DNA from: Elmis aenea
Lineage: Eukaryota > Arthropoda > Insecta > Coleoptera > Elmidae
Assembly: GCA_947652605.1 (NCBI GenBank)
Contig: OX393577.1
Coordinates: 2,852,868 to 2,916,867 of the forward strand
Direction: 5' to 3'
Length of the DNA stretch: 64,000 bases
Shown: piece after piece, positions 35,806 through 47,530 of the stretch
Position numbering within the stretch: position 1 is the stretch's first letter
Layout of the letters: each line of letters opens with the position of its first letter
Program-made: the position numbers and the translations under genes
The notes under the pieces: generated by a model
Seen by the model: only the letters and a program-made list of their open reading frames with translations
Told to the model about the DNA's origin: nothing
Databases searched by the model: none

Positions 35806-36018
35806 CAGAACCGGTCCTAGGGTTTGCGGGGCCGTGTGCGAAAACAAATGCGAGGCCGGATATTTTGATAAAGGGCCGAGTTAAAGTAAAATGTTACAAA
35901 AAAACTGAAAAAACAGGCTGGTGATCTAAAAAAAAGCACCCTAGACGGCTAGCGCGGGGCCGGTCTATCCGCGGGGCCGTGTGCGGTGCACACCCTGCCC
36001 CCCCTAGGGCCGGCCCTG
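35806..36018. mobile_element. 213-bp hAT MITE
   Basis: Inverted ends CAGAACCGGTCCTAGGG and CCCTAGGGCCGGCCCTG. GATGTAAA is present at 35,798-35,805 and 36,019-36,026, an exact 8-bp hAT target duplication. The GC-rich termini (GCGGGGCCGTGTGCG twice, in direct orientation) stand out from the AT-rich surroundings. No coding capacity. Confidence 0.92.
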
Positions 36019-36054
36019 GATGTAAACACGCATAATGGTTGAAAACTTGAAAGC

Positions 36055-36165
36055 TACTATCGGTATCGCGCTTTTTATAAAAGCTATGGCATAAGTTTGC
36101 ATTTGGCAAAGTTCTTGAATTTCGTGCTAATTAACAATATCAAAACACAAGTAAAATATTTGCAA
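36055..36165. mobile_element. Diverged fragment of the 19.6-kb foldback family
   Basis: Shares TTTGGCAAAGTT and the GTGCTNATTAANAAT layout with the arm of the 19,553-20,333 element. No terminus is preserved. Confidence 0.45.
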
Positions 36166-36490
36166 TTTTTATTACATTACAATCTATAAAACTTATTTTA
36201 TAAATATTAAGCATATAACCCATCACAAAAACCAATTCAAACAAGCTTATTGTTAAAGATAATCGAAAACTCTGAAATAAACAAATTACAATTACAATAA
36301 AAACATGCTACAAAGATTAGTGTTTCTTCTCGAGAAATCCCTTAGACAAAGTTAGGTTTTTGACTTCTAATTTATCCAGTAATTAAATAAATTCTCCAGA
36401 AATTTGCAAAAATAAAATCCTATAAATTTGCCCAAAAATAAAAGAAAATGAAAAAAGAAATTGCCGTTGGTTTTAGATAGTGATACAAGG
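36166..36490. other. AT-rich stretch, no gene
   Basis: Nothing recognised. Confidence 0.5.
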
Positions 36491-36498
36491 CTATAGAG

Positions 36499-36548
36499 CA
36501 GTGGTTCTAAACCAGTTTCGATCAATGTACCCCTTAGTACTCCTGGTA
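36499..36548. mobile_element. hAT-like left terminus
   Basis: CAGTGGTTCTAAACCAG followed by GTACCCCTTAGTA is the widespread hAT-type end. Within 50 bp it passes into the 182/184-bp tandem array. I see no right end or matching 8-bp duplication. Confidence 0.55.
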
Positions 36549-37715
36549 TTTTCTTACGGTAATAATAATATTATCCATATATGCTTTATTTTCCAGTTAT
36601 TGCATCTTATACGCTGCGTTGTCTTACGGCATTAATGTTATCATCCATATTTGCGGTATATATTGCAAAACAGGTACCGACGCTTGGAAGTCTTTTGCTA
36701 AAATTGACAAAAACGACTTCGACTATGTTAGCTAAACATGCCCAGGTAATTTTAGAAGCATGACTTAAATTAATTTCTAGTTATTGTATCTTATGGGGTG
36801 TTGTCTAACAGTATTAATGTTAACATCCATATATGCGAATTATATTGCAAAAGAGGTACCGACGCTTGGGCGTCTTTTGCTAAAATTGACAAAAACGGCT
36901 TCGACTCTGTTAGCTAAACATGAGCTGGTAAATTTGGACCCATGACTGTTTTAGTTTTCTAGTTATCGAATTTTCTACGGGGTGTTGTCTTACGGTATTA
37001 ATGTTATCATCCATGTATGCGGTATATATTGCAAAGGAGGTACCGACGCTTGGGCGTCTTTTGCTAAAATTGACAAAAACGGCTTCGACTATGTTAGCTA
37101 AACATGCCCAGGTAATTTTAGAAGCAGGACTTAAATTAATTTCTAGTTATTGTATCATATGGGGTGTTGTCTAACAGTATTAATGTTAACATCCATATAT
37201 GCGAATTATATTGCAAAAGAGGTACCGACGCTTGGGCGTCTTTTGCTAAAATTGACAAAAACGGCTTCGACTCTGTTAGCTAAACATGAGCTGGTAAATT
37301 TGGACCCATGACTGTTTTAGTTTTCTAGTTATCGAATTTTCTACGGGGTGTTGTCTTACGGTATTAATGTTATCATCCATGTATGCGGTATATATTGCAA
37401 AGGAGGTACCGACGCTTGGGCGTCTTTTGCTAAAATTGACAAAAACGGCTTCAACTATGTTAGCTAAACATGCCCAGGTAATTTTAGAAGCATGACTTAA
37501 ATTAATTTCTAGTTATTGTATCATATGGGATGTTGTCTGACAGTATTAATGTTAACATCCATATATGCGAATTATATTGCAAAGAAGGTACCGACGCTTG
37601 GGCGTCTATTGCTAAAATTGACAAAAACGGCTTCGACTATGTTAGCTAAACATGACCAGGTAATTTTAGAACCATGACTTTAATCATTTTCTAGTTATGG
37701 TATCTTCTACAGAGT
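36549..37715. repeat. Tandem repeat array 2 (182/184-bp, 6 copies, dimeric)
   Basis: GGTACCGACGC starts at 36,673, 36,855, 37,039, 37,221, 37,405 and 37,587, so spacings alternate 182, 184, 182, 184, 182. Alternate units share diagnostic variants (GAGCTGGTAAATTTGGACC in one type, CCCAGGTAATTTTAGAAGC in the other), which shows a 366-bp dimeric higher-order unit. Every unit has the GACGC-TTGG-GCGTC hairpin, or a variant of it. Same family as 8.7-9.3 kb. Confidence 0.92.
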
Positions 37716-39340
37716 GTTATAAAGGGCGCCTTTCAACAATAAATTTTTTCGGTCATTGTTTTTAACTTGGTCGGAAAAAAAGTTTAAACAATAAAAGCCG
37801 GCCACAAAAATGTTTTAAGTGAATTTTTAAATTATTTTCAATGTACATGTTACGATAACTTATTTTAAGATAATCTGTTTTATCTCAGATGTTAGACCTC
37901 TGCTTTAATAATATCACTAACAATAAAATTATTCACTTCGCTAACTTTAAAACTATGTTTTATCATTTACAATAAACAAGATACCATTTGTTTCCTCGAA
38001 TTTAAATGGTATTGTATATACACTCGTTTTGTTTTAAGTTTTATTTTAATATTTGTTGGGGTATATTTCAGAGGAATTCGGCAACATTAAAGGTTATTCG
38101 ATTTTTTGTTTGATTCTTTTATAAAACATCTTACTAATGAATAAAGCATTTTGTTGTTCTCTAGTTTATTTCCGTTCAACATGTTAAATAACTTACAGTT
38201 TTCTTATAATAAGACAGTCGCTAGCCGCTATAAAATGAAAGATCGGTAATATTCTAAGTGAAAAAATTTCTTCCATTTTCTGTGGATATAATTTCATCGG
38301 GGAAATAAAAACTACAAACTTCTCTGTTATGAAATAAAAGTTATGGAAATTTCAAATGTGCTTTTAGATCGTAACTTCATAACAGGATGAACAGGAAGCG
38401 GAAACTTCATACCATTTGTCAAGTTTTTTTTTCCTTTCCATTTTTCTTTGTACCGTTAGGTGTATTTAAATTAGATTGGGATTTGGGTAGCAAATAACCA
38501 AGTTATTGCAGTTGTATTATCAGAATTTATAGGAGCATATGTGGCTCACTGTTAGCCCAAATAAAATAAACGCTGACTTATTGCTTCCGCGTTTACTTAA
38601 CTCAGTATTTTTCAAAACCACACTAGAAAACAATGAAGCTGGTGTACCTATGCAGTTGATGGTTTTAAATACAGTTTGTGTATATTTTTATTAACGGTAA
38701 CATTTCAATTAACATTTTCATTAATAATTTCTTACTTAAAACATGAGTTAAAAAACAAAAATATCGTTTGTTATAAATGATACTTTTATATAAATTACCT
38801 ACTTAACATGTTCATATGAGAATAACCTTGGAATAATGTTATAGCAGAATGTTTACGTATTCCAATCGAAATTTTGTCTGATTTTTGCTACCAAACCAAA
38901 TATTTTGTTTGGTGTATCCTAACAATACACATCTGCTTATATTTTGTTATGTCTGAGCTAAAAATCCTGTTTTAAATTGCCCTGCATTCGCGTAGATTTT
39001 TACTTTGAGATTTCCATTATTTTACGTTCCTGTTATATTCTGCCAGATGTAGATGCAATGGTGTATTCGATACCAATCCTAAGCAATTTGATCGACGACA
39101 TGTGTAAAGTATTTTCTTGGCAAATATAGAAATCAAGTTCTTAAGCTTCTTTCACATAATTTTTTGAATGTCTTAGATACAATACTGCGAGCAAATAATT
39201 TATTTAAAAATTAGTTTAATTTATTTGAATATTTTGAGACATATACACATATACAGCGACATTCAAAAAGTCTGCAACAAATGGAAAAGCTTTTATTCTC
39301 GATTTTATTTCTAATAAAAGTTGGTGAATGGTCTAAGACT
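37716..39340. other. AT-rich stretch, no gene
   Basis: Begins with AAAGGGCGCCTTTCAACAATAA, the inverted partner of a motif at 30.3 kb. Otherwise nothing recognised. Confidence 0.45.
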
Positions 39341-39344
39341 AATT

Positions 39345-39545
39345 TCAAGATGAAAAAATGCTCTTCAACTGCTGGACAACCAACATCTTGTCCGAAGATT
39401 GAAGAGGACCAAGCCCTTTGAACTCGCGTTGTGTTTTGTGTAAAAAGCAGAGCATATTGCGCGAGCGAGAGTGCATACAATATAGTCAGAACAAACATCA
39501 AAGAATGGACTCTAGTTCTTATGTATTTAGTTTTAAGATTTATTA
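39345..39545 (+). pseudogene. Jockey-type element 3' tail
   Basis: About 85-90% identical to the end of the 47.1-47.5 kb fragment, from CTCTTCAACTGCTG through the stop and the 3' UTR (AAAAAGCAGAGCA, GAGAGTGCATACA). Only the last ~20 codons and the UTR remain. Confidence 0.8.
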
Positions 39546-40570
39546 GAAAAAAAAATTGGTGGTTGGCCTATTAGACCAGTATTAATAACTCAAACACCAT
39601 AAAAAATGTAAAAAGAAAAAACAAATTGTATTGCAATTTGCTTTATAAGGTTCATAAAATAATGTTGTAGAAGTTACAGTTTTAGATTTTCTTCTGAAAC
39701 AATGATATATTGCTTAAGATTCGTTTCCTAATTACCACTCAGTTAATTAATTGCGAAACCTCACAATCACGTAATAAGATACAGCAAAGATTTAATGAAG
39801 AAACCTTTATAAATATTCCTGATATTCGTATTCTCATTCTCGAGTTAAATATCTCGCGGACGAATAAATTCGGTCTGTAATAAAACGGAAATTAAAAGAC
39901 AAAAGCGAAAGATAAACATGCGAAATAATCGCCACGCATTGTATTTACAAATTGCTTTACACTGCACACCGACAATAAAATGTACAAACCATTTTGTCTA
40001 ATAATTATCTTGCACTCAACAAAGGCCTACCATGGTTCTATTCTTACGGTTAGGTAATGATATTCCGAGACGTGTTTTCTGTTGACGTCTCTAGATTAAA
40101 CGTTGAACTAACAGACCCACTTGTTTAAGTTAAGATAAATCATAAATCAGAGCGTGATTACTTATAGGGGGCTTTGGATGTAGATCTTATCTTTTTCTAA
40201 CGCATTTTAATTAATTTACTCAGAACGCATTATAAACGCAAAACAGATTATTACCTTCTTTTGCTAAGTGTTATTACTACGGCGCGGTATTTTTAGAGTA
40301 AAAAAACAGCAACTGCTGAATGAAAATAAAATAGAAGTAATTTTAAAACTCATATTAATTTGCAAGCGATGTACTCGTACATAGTTGGATTTAAATAAAA
40401 AGCATTTCTTTACACCCACACTGAATCGTACTAACTTGAACGCTTTGTAGATCCAACCTTTTTCTGCGCAATTTTTCTTTTTAATTTAAACAAAACTTTC
40501 ATTAACAAGTAAACCAAACTGTATGGTCGCTATGTTTAGCACAGGATGTCAAAGTATTTAAAAGATGGTT
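39546..40570. other. AT-rich stretch, no gene
   Basis: Nothing recognised. Confidence 0.5.
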
Positions 40571-40573
40571 GAA

Positions 40574-40640
40574 CAGGGTGGTTCGGAGTATTTGAAAAGT
40601 AACTTCTATAGTTGGCAAAAGATCTCAAGTCTTCCATTCG
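40574..40640. mobile_element. Solo CAGGGTG-like terminus
   Basis: ACAGGGTGGTTCGGAGTATTT resembles the CAGGGTGGTCC end of other elements here, but the flanking TA and a partner end are missing. Confidence 0.3.
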
Positions 40641-41435
40641 TCGGATGGTACATACTACATAGACCTGAAACAAACCTTATAGCCCACGTATTTGACATAT
40701 TTTTGCTTATATTATAGGAGTAGGTATTTATTATAGGTATGAACAGGTAATACTTCACAAAAAGCAAGTCAAACATTTTTGTTTGATTCCTCTAAATTAT
40801 TACTTTACAAAAATTTATTTTTAAGGGTTATAAAACCGTAACAAATAAAAACTAAAACTAGATCCACATGTCCTGTAAGAACAATAAGTAAATCTAGTAA
40901 CAATATACAAATAAAATGTAAGCAAGCGCCCAATGGTTCATGCCTATCTTAATACCACTGTCTTCAATGAAAATTAGCGATAGAATTCCTGCATTACAAA
41001 AAAACTGTTCCATTGACATATACCGCAGGTGACATGTAAACTGACCACAGTACCACATACACCATATTCACAATATTACCTTCGATATACGAAGCAGTTA
41101 GTGCCATAGAAAATTGTAAATGAAAATTTTAATCACAAATAAACATTATGTTCCAAAATCCACAATCAATCACTCAGATTACTTTTTGTTCGAGCTCCAA
41201 GAGATGGCAGTGAAACTGAGTAACTTTAAAATTTTAAAAAGCAGGAGGGAACAATACTCGAGAGATGGAAGTTTGTTAAATATTACTTGATGATTTGTTC
41301 CATTAACATACTTACATTGGTTATTACTTACAAATTATAACATAAATTAATTTAAAAAAATACATTGTATGCTTTCAATGAATACGGAGAAAATTAAATA
41401 CCTTTGTATTTGGAGAGAATCCGGTGACCTAGAAT
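40641..41435. other. AT-rich stretch, no gene
   Basis: Nothing recognised. Confidence 0.5.
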
Positions 41436-42075
41436 TATAAAGAGGTGAAAAAATATCTAAATGCAATGGCTACAAATATCTGGGTGTAAAAATTCAAGAT
41501 GATGGAAAGGATGGAAAAAAAATCGACAACGAATAGGACAAGGACGAAGAGGCATCAAAAGGCTAAATGGAATATGGTGGAATAAAGAAATAACGAAGAA
41601 GAGAAAATACAACATATACAACACAGTTATTAAAAGTATAGTATTGTATGGAGCAGAAGCTTGGAGGTGGAAAGAAGCAGATAAAAGGAGGCTGGACGCT
41701 CTGGAGATGGATGCCCTAAGAAAATCGTGTAGAATGTCTAGACCAGATAGAGAACCGAACACAACAATTAAAGAATTAATCGGACTGAGGGAAACTATAA
41801 TACAAGGGCCAGAGAGACGACAATTAATTTGGTAGGGACATGTAAGAAGGATGGTAGATCATCGACTGCCAAAATAAACGCTTGATTGGATCCCTCCTGA
41901 AAGGACAACACGAGGCAGACCCAGGAAGACGTGGAACAAGGGCATTCAGAGAGCTATGAGCGAAAGAAATCTGCAAGAATACCAGTGGCAGGATAGGAAG
42001 GGGTGGAGGAATAGTCTGGGGATCGGACAGCGCCAACAGACGCAATGGAACCGATTTATATATGTATAGTTATAT
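41436..42075 (+). pseudogene. Non-LTR retrotransposon C-terminal relic
   Basis: Across frames I read CNGYKYLGVKIQDDG (about 41,463-41,507), SIVLYGAEAWRWKEADKRRLDAL (41,635-41,703), MDALRKSCRMSRPDRE, and downstream RTWNKGIQRAMSERNLQE followed by WQDRKGWRN near the end. This is the post-RT region of a non-LTR element of the LYGAE-W type. Frame changes and a stop at about 41,834 inactivate it; the catalytic RT core is absent. Confidence 0.8.
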
Positions 42076-43030
42076 GTAAAAAACCTTTTATTTTAGTGTG
42101 CAACACAATATACCTCGATTGTAGTATTTCCTCTAAATGCTGCACAATTTAGATTAGATTCTTTAAGGTCTACAGTCACATTATTTACGTAGTTCAAATT
42201 ATGGCAAAAGATATTAAAAGTATAATACAGGGAAAATAATCGACAAGGCTTTTTTAAATTAATTTAACTATCGCCACAATTTGTTTAATTTAAGTGTGTT
42301 TGCTTTATCGAACGTTCGTCACCAGATCGTTGTTTCAACATCTGATGTGTCCCCCTGCTGTATTCCGAGTTTAAAATAAAATTTAAACTCAAAAGTTATG
42401 GTCCTTCGAGTCAGTAATGTCGACAATCGCGAAACACTAATAATTTTTTTGTGATCATTAACTATTTAAGCTTTTCTTTTATTGATTTGACAGAATTAAT
42501 TACAATGCTATTGTTGTCGCGCACTTAAAATAAACAAAACAACAAACCACGCATCCCTTTTTTATTTGGCCAAATAATAATAAGAGAACATTCATTCCCA
42601 AGTGTGTTGATGTAATAAAAATCGTGATCTCGTATTTTATGTATTCGAATAATACACCACTTTTGAAATTCGACGAAAATAAACGCTTGAAAACGTTCCT
42701 TCTCATTGAAATCCGCGTCTGAAGAAGCCACTTGCTGGGAGCAATCGGGCGCATCTGGATCCAACACAGCATTCTTGTCATGTGATGTTACTCATGTGTG
42801 GAATAAATAAAATAATAAAACAGATTTGTCTCTGTCAAGTATTCTTACACCAAAGTATCGTTTTTACTTCAGTAAATATTTGATGAGAAAATATGAACTG
42901 TAAAATCCTCCTCAGCACACAAATGAAGTAAAATTGGGGTAACCAATAACAATCATGATGAATGGATTCTTATTACTTTAAATGAAAATATATCTGAGTA
43001 CAATTGGCTGTTCCTTAATCATCATTAGGC
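42076..43030 (-). other. AT-rich stretch with one unexplained open frame
   Basis: On the minus strand about 42,525-42,780 stays open for roughly 80 codons in two overlapping frames. The frame containing LDPDAPDCSQQVASSDADF has gene-like residue use. I recognise no domain, and no good donor or acceptor sits at its edges. It might be an exon of an unknown gene or chance. Confidence 0.2.
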
Positions 43031-43039
43031 AATACTATG

Positions 43040-43170
43040 TTATTCTTGAGGCTTTCGCGGCCGTTGTCCATGTTACAATCTTCGTTTCCGGGTTTAGAAT
43101 CGCGTCGAAACGTCACGTAATCAAAAAAGACGCGGTTCCAAACCCAGAAACACAGACTGTACTGGCATTA
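43040..43170. repeat. Small foldback, GC-rich
   Basis: CGTTTCCGGGTTTAGAATCGCG and GCGGTTCCAAACCCAGAAAC form inverted arms of about 22 bp around GTCGAAACGTCACG. It is preceded by GGCTTTCGCGGCCGTTGTCC. A dispersed repeat is likely, class unknown. Confidence 0.4.
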
Positions 43171-43344
43171 CTATGATTCTAATAATTCTTATTTTGTTTA
43201 CACATAAACAACAAGAATAACGAAAATTTGTACTTTTGTGGAATATGCTATCAAAACTATTGTTTTTTTTTTCCTTAACATAATTATCAGTAGTAAGTGC
43301 ATTGAAAATTATTGATAATTTTTGGTAATTATGCCCGAATGCAA

Positions 43345-43915
43345 GTTGTGCTGAAAAAAAAACACTAGTGCACGAGTGATTTTTTCTGATTCAACTTGCA
43401 TGAGTGAAGATTTGTCATGCCCGAGTTATATTTTGTCAGAAAATTTCCTTCACCTGACCTACTTGTCAAATTAAATGTACGTTATATCAAATTTTACGAG
43501 TACTGTCAGAGTGGTGCGTTAGGGGTGTGTTTTAATTAATATTAAAGTAACGCTACTGGTCGCCGAAATTCGTCAAAAAATTATCAAGACGAAAATATTT
43601 AATTCCCTCTCCAAATTTATATTTTTGACCAATTACAAACTCAGATTTCTTGGAAACGACCAATAAACGCATGCAAATCTGTTAATTGCGTAAAGGATAT
43701 TATCGGTGCATGATTATGTTTATTGGTCGTTTCTAGAAAATCTGATTTTGTTATTGGCCGAAAAAACAAATTTGACAGGGGGATCAACATCTGACAGGGG
43801 AATGTAAAATTATTACCGTGTAATAATGCTCCTATTGGTAGTCTCTAGAAGATTTAAGACTAGTGATTGGTTGAAAACGCAAATTTGACAGTGAAGGAAA
43901 TTTTTACGTAAAAAA
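43345..43915. mobile_element. Foldback element cluster
   Basis: AAAATTTCCTTCAC (43,440) and GTGAAGGAAATTTTT (43,892) are inverted ends. Inside, CAGATTT-CTTGG-AAACGACCAATAAAC (about 43,640-43,670) pairs with GTTTATTGGTCGTTTCTAGA (about 43,719-43,738), and a third related arm follows at 43,830-43,890. An extra hairpin around GCAAGTTGTGCTGAAAA lies at the left. Non-coding. Confidence 0.6.
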
Positions 43916-44422
43916 AGCCGAACGTTTAATTTTCCAACTGATTTTCTGATTGTCCCTGTATTATATTTTAATGTAAGCTTTTCACCATAGATATTTCACT
44001 GCTTTCCTTCCATGCTGTGCATATATCTTTTGGTTTGTTTGTTTTAAGTTTGTGTATGTGTATTGAGGAATTCATGAACTGCGCATAATTTTTCCATCAT
44101 AAAATTGAAAAATCGCTCGTTTTTTACCGTTGAATAATAAAAGCATTTTGCGATTTACGCTCAGAGGTATATTTGTTTTTTATGCGGGTTTGGATGTTAT
44201 ACACTAACTGCTCTAAATTTACCTCAAAAACGGGTAATTCTTTTGTGTGATTAATTTACTAATAAACTGGCAATAAAAACAAATGTAGAAAAATGCTGTC
44301 CAAAACCTGCAATTTTTAAACAATTTACGTAGCTAATACTAATCTAACAATGCATTTTTATTCTGCACTTTCATATTTTTATAAAAGTACTTTTATTTTG
44401 TTTATTTAATATTCGTTTTATA
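43916..44422. other. AT-rich stretch, no gene
   Basis: Nothing recognised. Confidence 0.5.
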
Positions 44423-44423
44423 C

Positions 44424-44560
44424 AGGGTGTCCCAAATTCGACTATGCATGGGAATCTCGCTTATTTTATGAGCTACGAAGTCGGTTAAATTAGGGCAAAG
44501 TTGAGAAATTAGATACCTACTCATCAAATATCTGCAAAGAAAATGTTTATAGCTGTCTTA
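44424..44560. mobile_element. One-ended CAGGGTG element fragment
   Basis: TATACAGGGTGTCCCAAATTCG is followed by ATGCATGGGAATCTCGCTTAT, the same subterminal phrase seen in the 17.4- and 19.6-kb elements. The right end is not found. Confidence 0.6.
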
Positions 44561-45500
44561 GTTCAAAATTTATTCAAGAAAAACTGAAAAAAATGATTTT
44601 CGTTTTTTTTAACCCTATTTCCTACATTTTTTTGAGAGATTGACAATCTGGAAGCATTTCTACATGGCAACTTTTTACGCTTCATATTTTGAGATGACAT
44701 AAAATTTCCAACGGCGTTTCGTCTCTTCAAAAACGTCAACTTCATTTTTTTACATGCGGCGAAAAAATTTTAATCTCTTAGTCGGATAGCATTTTGCCTT
44801 CTGATTTCCATGATCTATGACACATATCTAAAATGATATTATACCACAAAAATTTATAAAAATTGATATTTCCAATTTTTGAATCAAATACTCTTATAAT
44901 ATTATCAAAAACTTGTAATGGGCGTTGTTTTTCTGAGTACATTTCAAGATGCTATCGTTATGTGCAGTAAAAAATAACAAATTTGTAACATGTCCTGTTT
45001 TTTACCCTGTTACTATCAAACGCGTGGACTTAAATTTAAAAACAGCAATTAGTATCTCAGAGATGTTGCCAATTAACTTGCCAAACAAGTTTTGATCAGT
45101 TTTTAAAGAAATGAACTGAGGAAACCAATTAGTTTCAATGTATTCTATTCAGTCAACAGCTATTAAGTTCAATTAAACGAAATTCAATGAATTAGTGTCA
45201 GATCATTACATTCGCATTGACAGTAGCCTGATAGAAATCCTGACAGGCATTTCGATTGTATCCTGTTAGTTGAAGTGTGTTGATTATAAACACAGCTTTT
45301 ATTAGATGTGGTTTCCGTTTTTCGGTCATCGCTGCACTAAATTTTGTTAATATCCGACTAACTGTAATAAATAATATATTTATCAACATGCAGTGGTATT
45401 GTTTTTTGAACACCAGTCTCTACGAATATAAAATCGTTTTATGAGCTTAAAAACATTTTTAATTTTATGGTCTATTTGGACGGGGTAAGGATAAAAGCAC
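44561..45500. other. AT-rich stretch, no gene
   Basis: Open frames on the minus strand at 44.6-44.7 and 45.2-45.4 kb have no recognisable motif. Confidence 0.4.
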
Positions 45501-45930
45501 CAAATGCTATACAAAAATTAAAAGCTCTTAAGTATCATTTAGAAAAAGATGGAGACGAATCAATTAAGATGGCTTGGACATATACGCATGCCAGAAAGTA
45601 GATACGCGAAAATAGGATGAAAAATGAAGATGGAGGGAAAAAGAAATAGAGGAAGACTAAGAATAAAATGGAAAAAAGAAGTGAGGCAAAGACTAGAAGA
45701 AAAAGGAGTCAGGAAGTATGTGCCACAATTAGCTTACGATTGGCAGGAGTGGAGGAACATGACCCAGAAATAGAATAGCATACCTAAACACCGAAAGGTA
45801 CGAGAGGAACCGATTAAGAGGAAGAAGAAGAGGAGGAGGAGGAGGAGAAGGAAGAAGAAGAAGAAGAAGAAGAAGAAGAAGAAGAAGAAGAAGAAGAAGA
45901 AGAAGAGACGAGGAAGAAGAAAAAGAAGAT
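45501..45930 (+). pseudogene. Non-LTR relic with GAA microsatellite tail
   Basis: QLRWLGHIRMPESRYAK (about 45,563-45,613) and RGRLRIKWKKEVRQRLEEK in another frame mark the C-terminus of a non-LTR element, followed by YDWQEWRN near the stop. The 3' end runs into a purine tract of GAGGAGGAG and (GAA)n at about 45,818-45,930, probably the element's tail expanded as a microsatellite. The serine-rich open frame on the other strand is just the complement of that tract. Confidence 0.75.
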
Positions 45931-47095
45931 TAAGTATTTCCGTTCAAAAGTAAGTTTTGTTGTAAGTTTGTCCTTAATTATTACAGTAATAATAAATATA
46001 CAAAAGTTTTTAGTCAAACTGTATTATTTTCATGATGTAGGTATTTTTTTATTTTTAATTATGTTTCTGCATACCGGGTTCTAGTACACCCGCTTTTTTC
46101 CTTTAGTTTTGATTCTAGGTAAATAAAATTGAAGATAAGCGGGATATGTAACAACTCAGATTATTTGAACCTATTATGAACATCATTGTTTTTCCTCCGG
46201 TTTCGCCGGAACCGATCCTAACTTTGTTTTTTTAAATGAAAACCCCTGTATACTTCACCATTTTTGGACAGAGGAAGCAATTTTGGATATAACCGCGCTA
46301 TTTTGGTTGACTTATATAACCTCAAATAATTTTTGGACGAACATGTATTTTTTTATTAAGAGTGCCGTGACTTGCATATGATTTTATTACGTCAAGCGCC
46401 CGCAAAACGTTTTTGTAAATTTTTGTTGATATGCCAAGCGATACAAATATGTAAAATAGTAACAACAATTTTTAGAGTGATGCCTCAAAATCATAGTGAA
46501 CGTAAAAGCCTCCAAATGCTTAATCCGCCAATGAATTTTACATCTAAATCTCTATGCTTGATTTTATCCCCGGCATAAAAAAACTGAGCTCTTTTAGAAG
46601 GCTTAGGCAAAAGAGAAAAGTTAACGTTTTAATACATTTAACTGGACATTACCTTAGAATACAATTTTATTGGAAAAGTTGTAAATTTTTATTAACTATT
46701 CAGCTTTCAGCTTTCAGCATTTTTACTAGACCGTTTCCAGCAGTCTGCTTTACACTTTAGTTAATTTTATTGGATTGGGTCAACAACGTGTGAGTGTTTT
46801 ATTTTATAGGACAACGGACCGCTCGGCGGTATGTTCATATAATGTGCATACCTACATTCTGAATGTTAACGTTGGAGTATTATAACGTTAAAGTACCCTT
46901 GTGTAGCATTCCGCGTACTTGTTATAAACATTATCGTCCTCCTGGGTGAAAAACTACCAACAGTCGGATTTATCATTTTTCATTTACAACACTTAAACTA
47001 ATTTAACATTAAGCTTGCGACGGATATATTATTTTGCTTTGCCAACAGTTGCAATTTAAATTTAATACTATATATAAAAGTACGGTTTTATTATC
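45931..47095. other. AT-rich stretch, no gene
   Basis: Open frames near 46.4-46.8 kb have no known motif. Nothing else recognised. Confidence 0.4.
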
Positions 47096-47096
47096 T

Positions 47097-47530
47097 TTTT
47101 GTCGACTAATCATTTATTATTATACAAACAGGTCCTGAAACATATGTGGCTTTACGGTATTCAACTTTGGGGTTGCACCAAAGACAGCAATATTACATCT
47201 ATCCAGACTTTCCAAAACAAAATGTTCCGTAATATGGTCAACGCTCCATGGTACGTCCGCAACAGTGATCCTCATCGAGATCTTGGTATACCAATGGTTA
47301 AAGAAGAAATTAAAAGGTTTGCTGGTAAACACTCCACCATCATGAGAATGCAGAAGCTCTTCAACTGCTGAACAACCAACATCTTGTCCGAAGATTGTGA
47401 AGAGGACCAGCCCTTTGAACTCGTGTAGTGTGTTTTGTGTAAAAAGCAGAGCACAGTGCGCGAGTGAGAGTGCATACACTATATTCAGAACAATCTAGAA
47501 GACATCAATGGAAGGACACTAGTTGTTGAG
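47097..47530 (+). pseudogene. Jockey-type non-LTR retrotransposon 3' fragment
   Basis: A continuous stretch encodes LLLYKQVLKHMWLYGIQLWG, IQTFQNKMFRNMVNAPWYV, RNSDPHRDLGIPMVKEEIKR and a degenerated C-terminus, then a frame change and stop near 47,430. The 3' UTR ends at about 47,530, where the foldback copy 2 begins. The catalytic RT motifs are upstream and missing. Confidence 0.88.

Noticed and set aside
39211..39501. 96-codon minus-strand frame, also seen at 47.1-47.5 kb
   Set aside because: It is the antisense of the Jockey 3' tail, which explains why it recurs.
45814..46017. Serine-rich minus-strand open frame
   Set aside because: It is the complement of the GAGGAG/(GAA)n tract at a retrotransposon tail.
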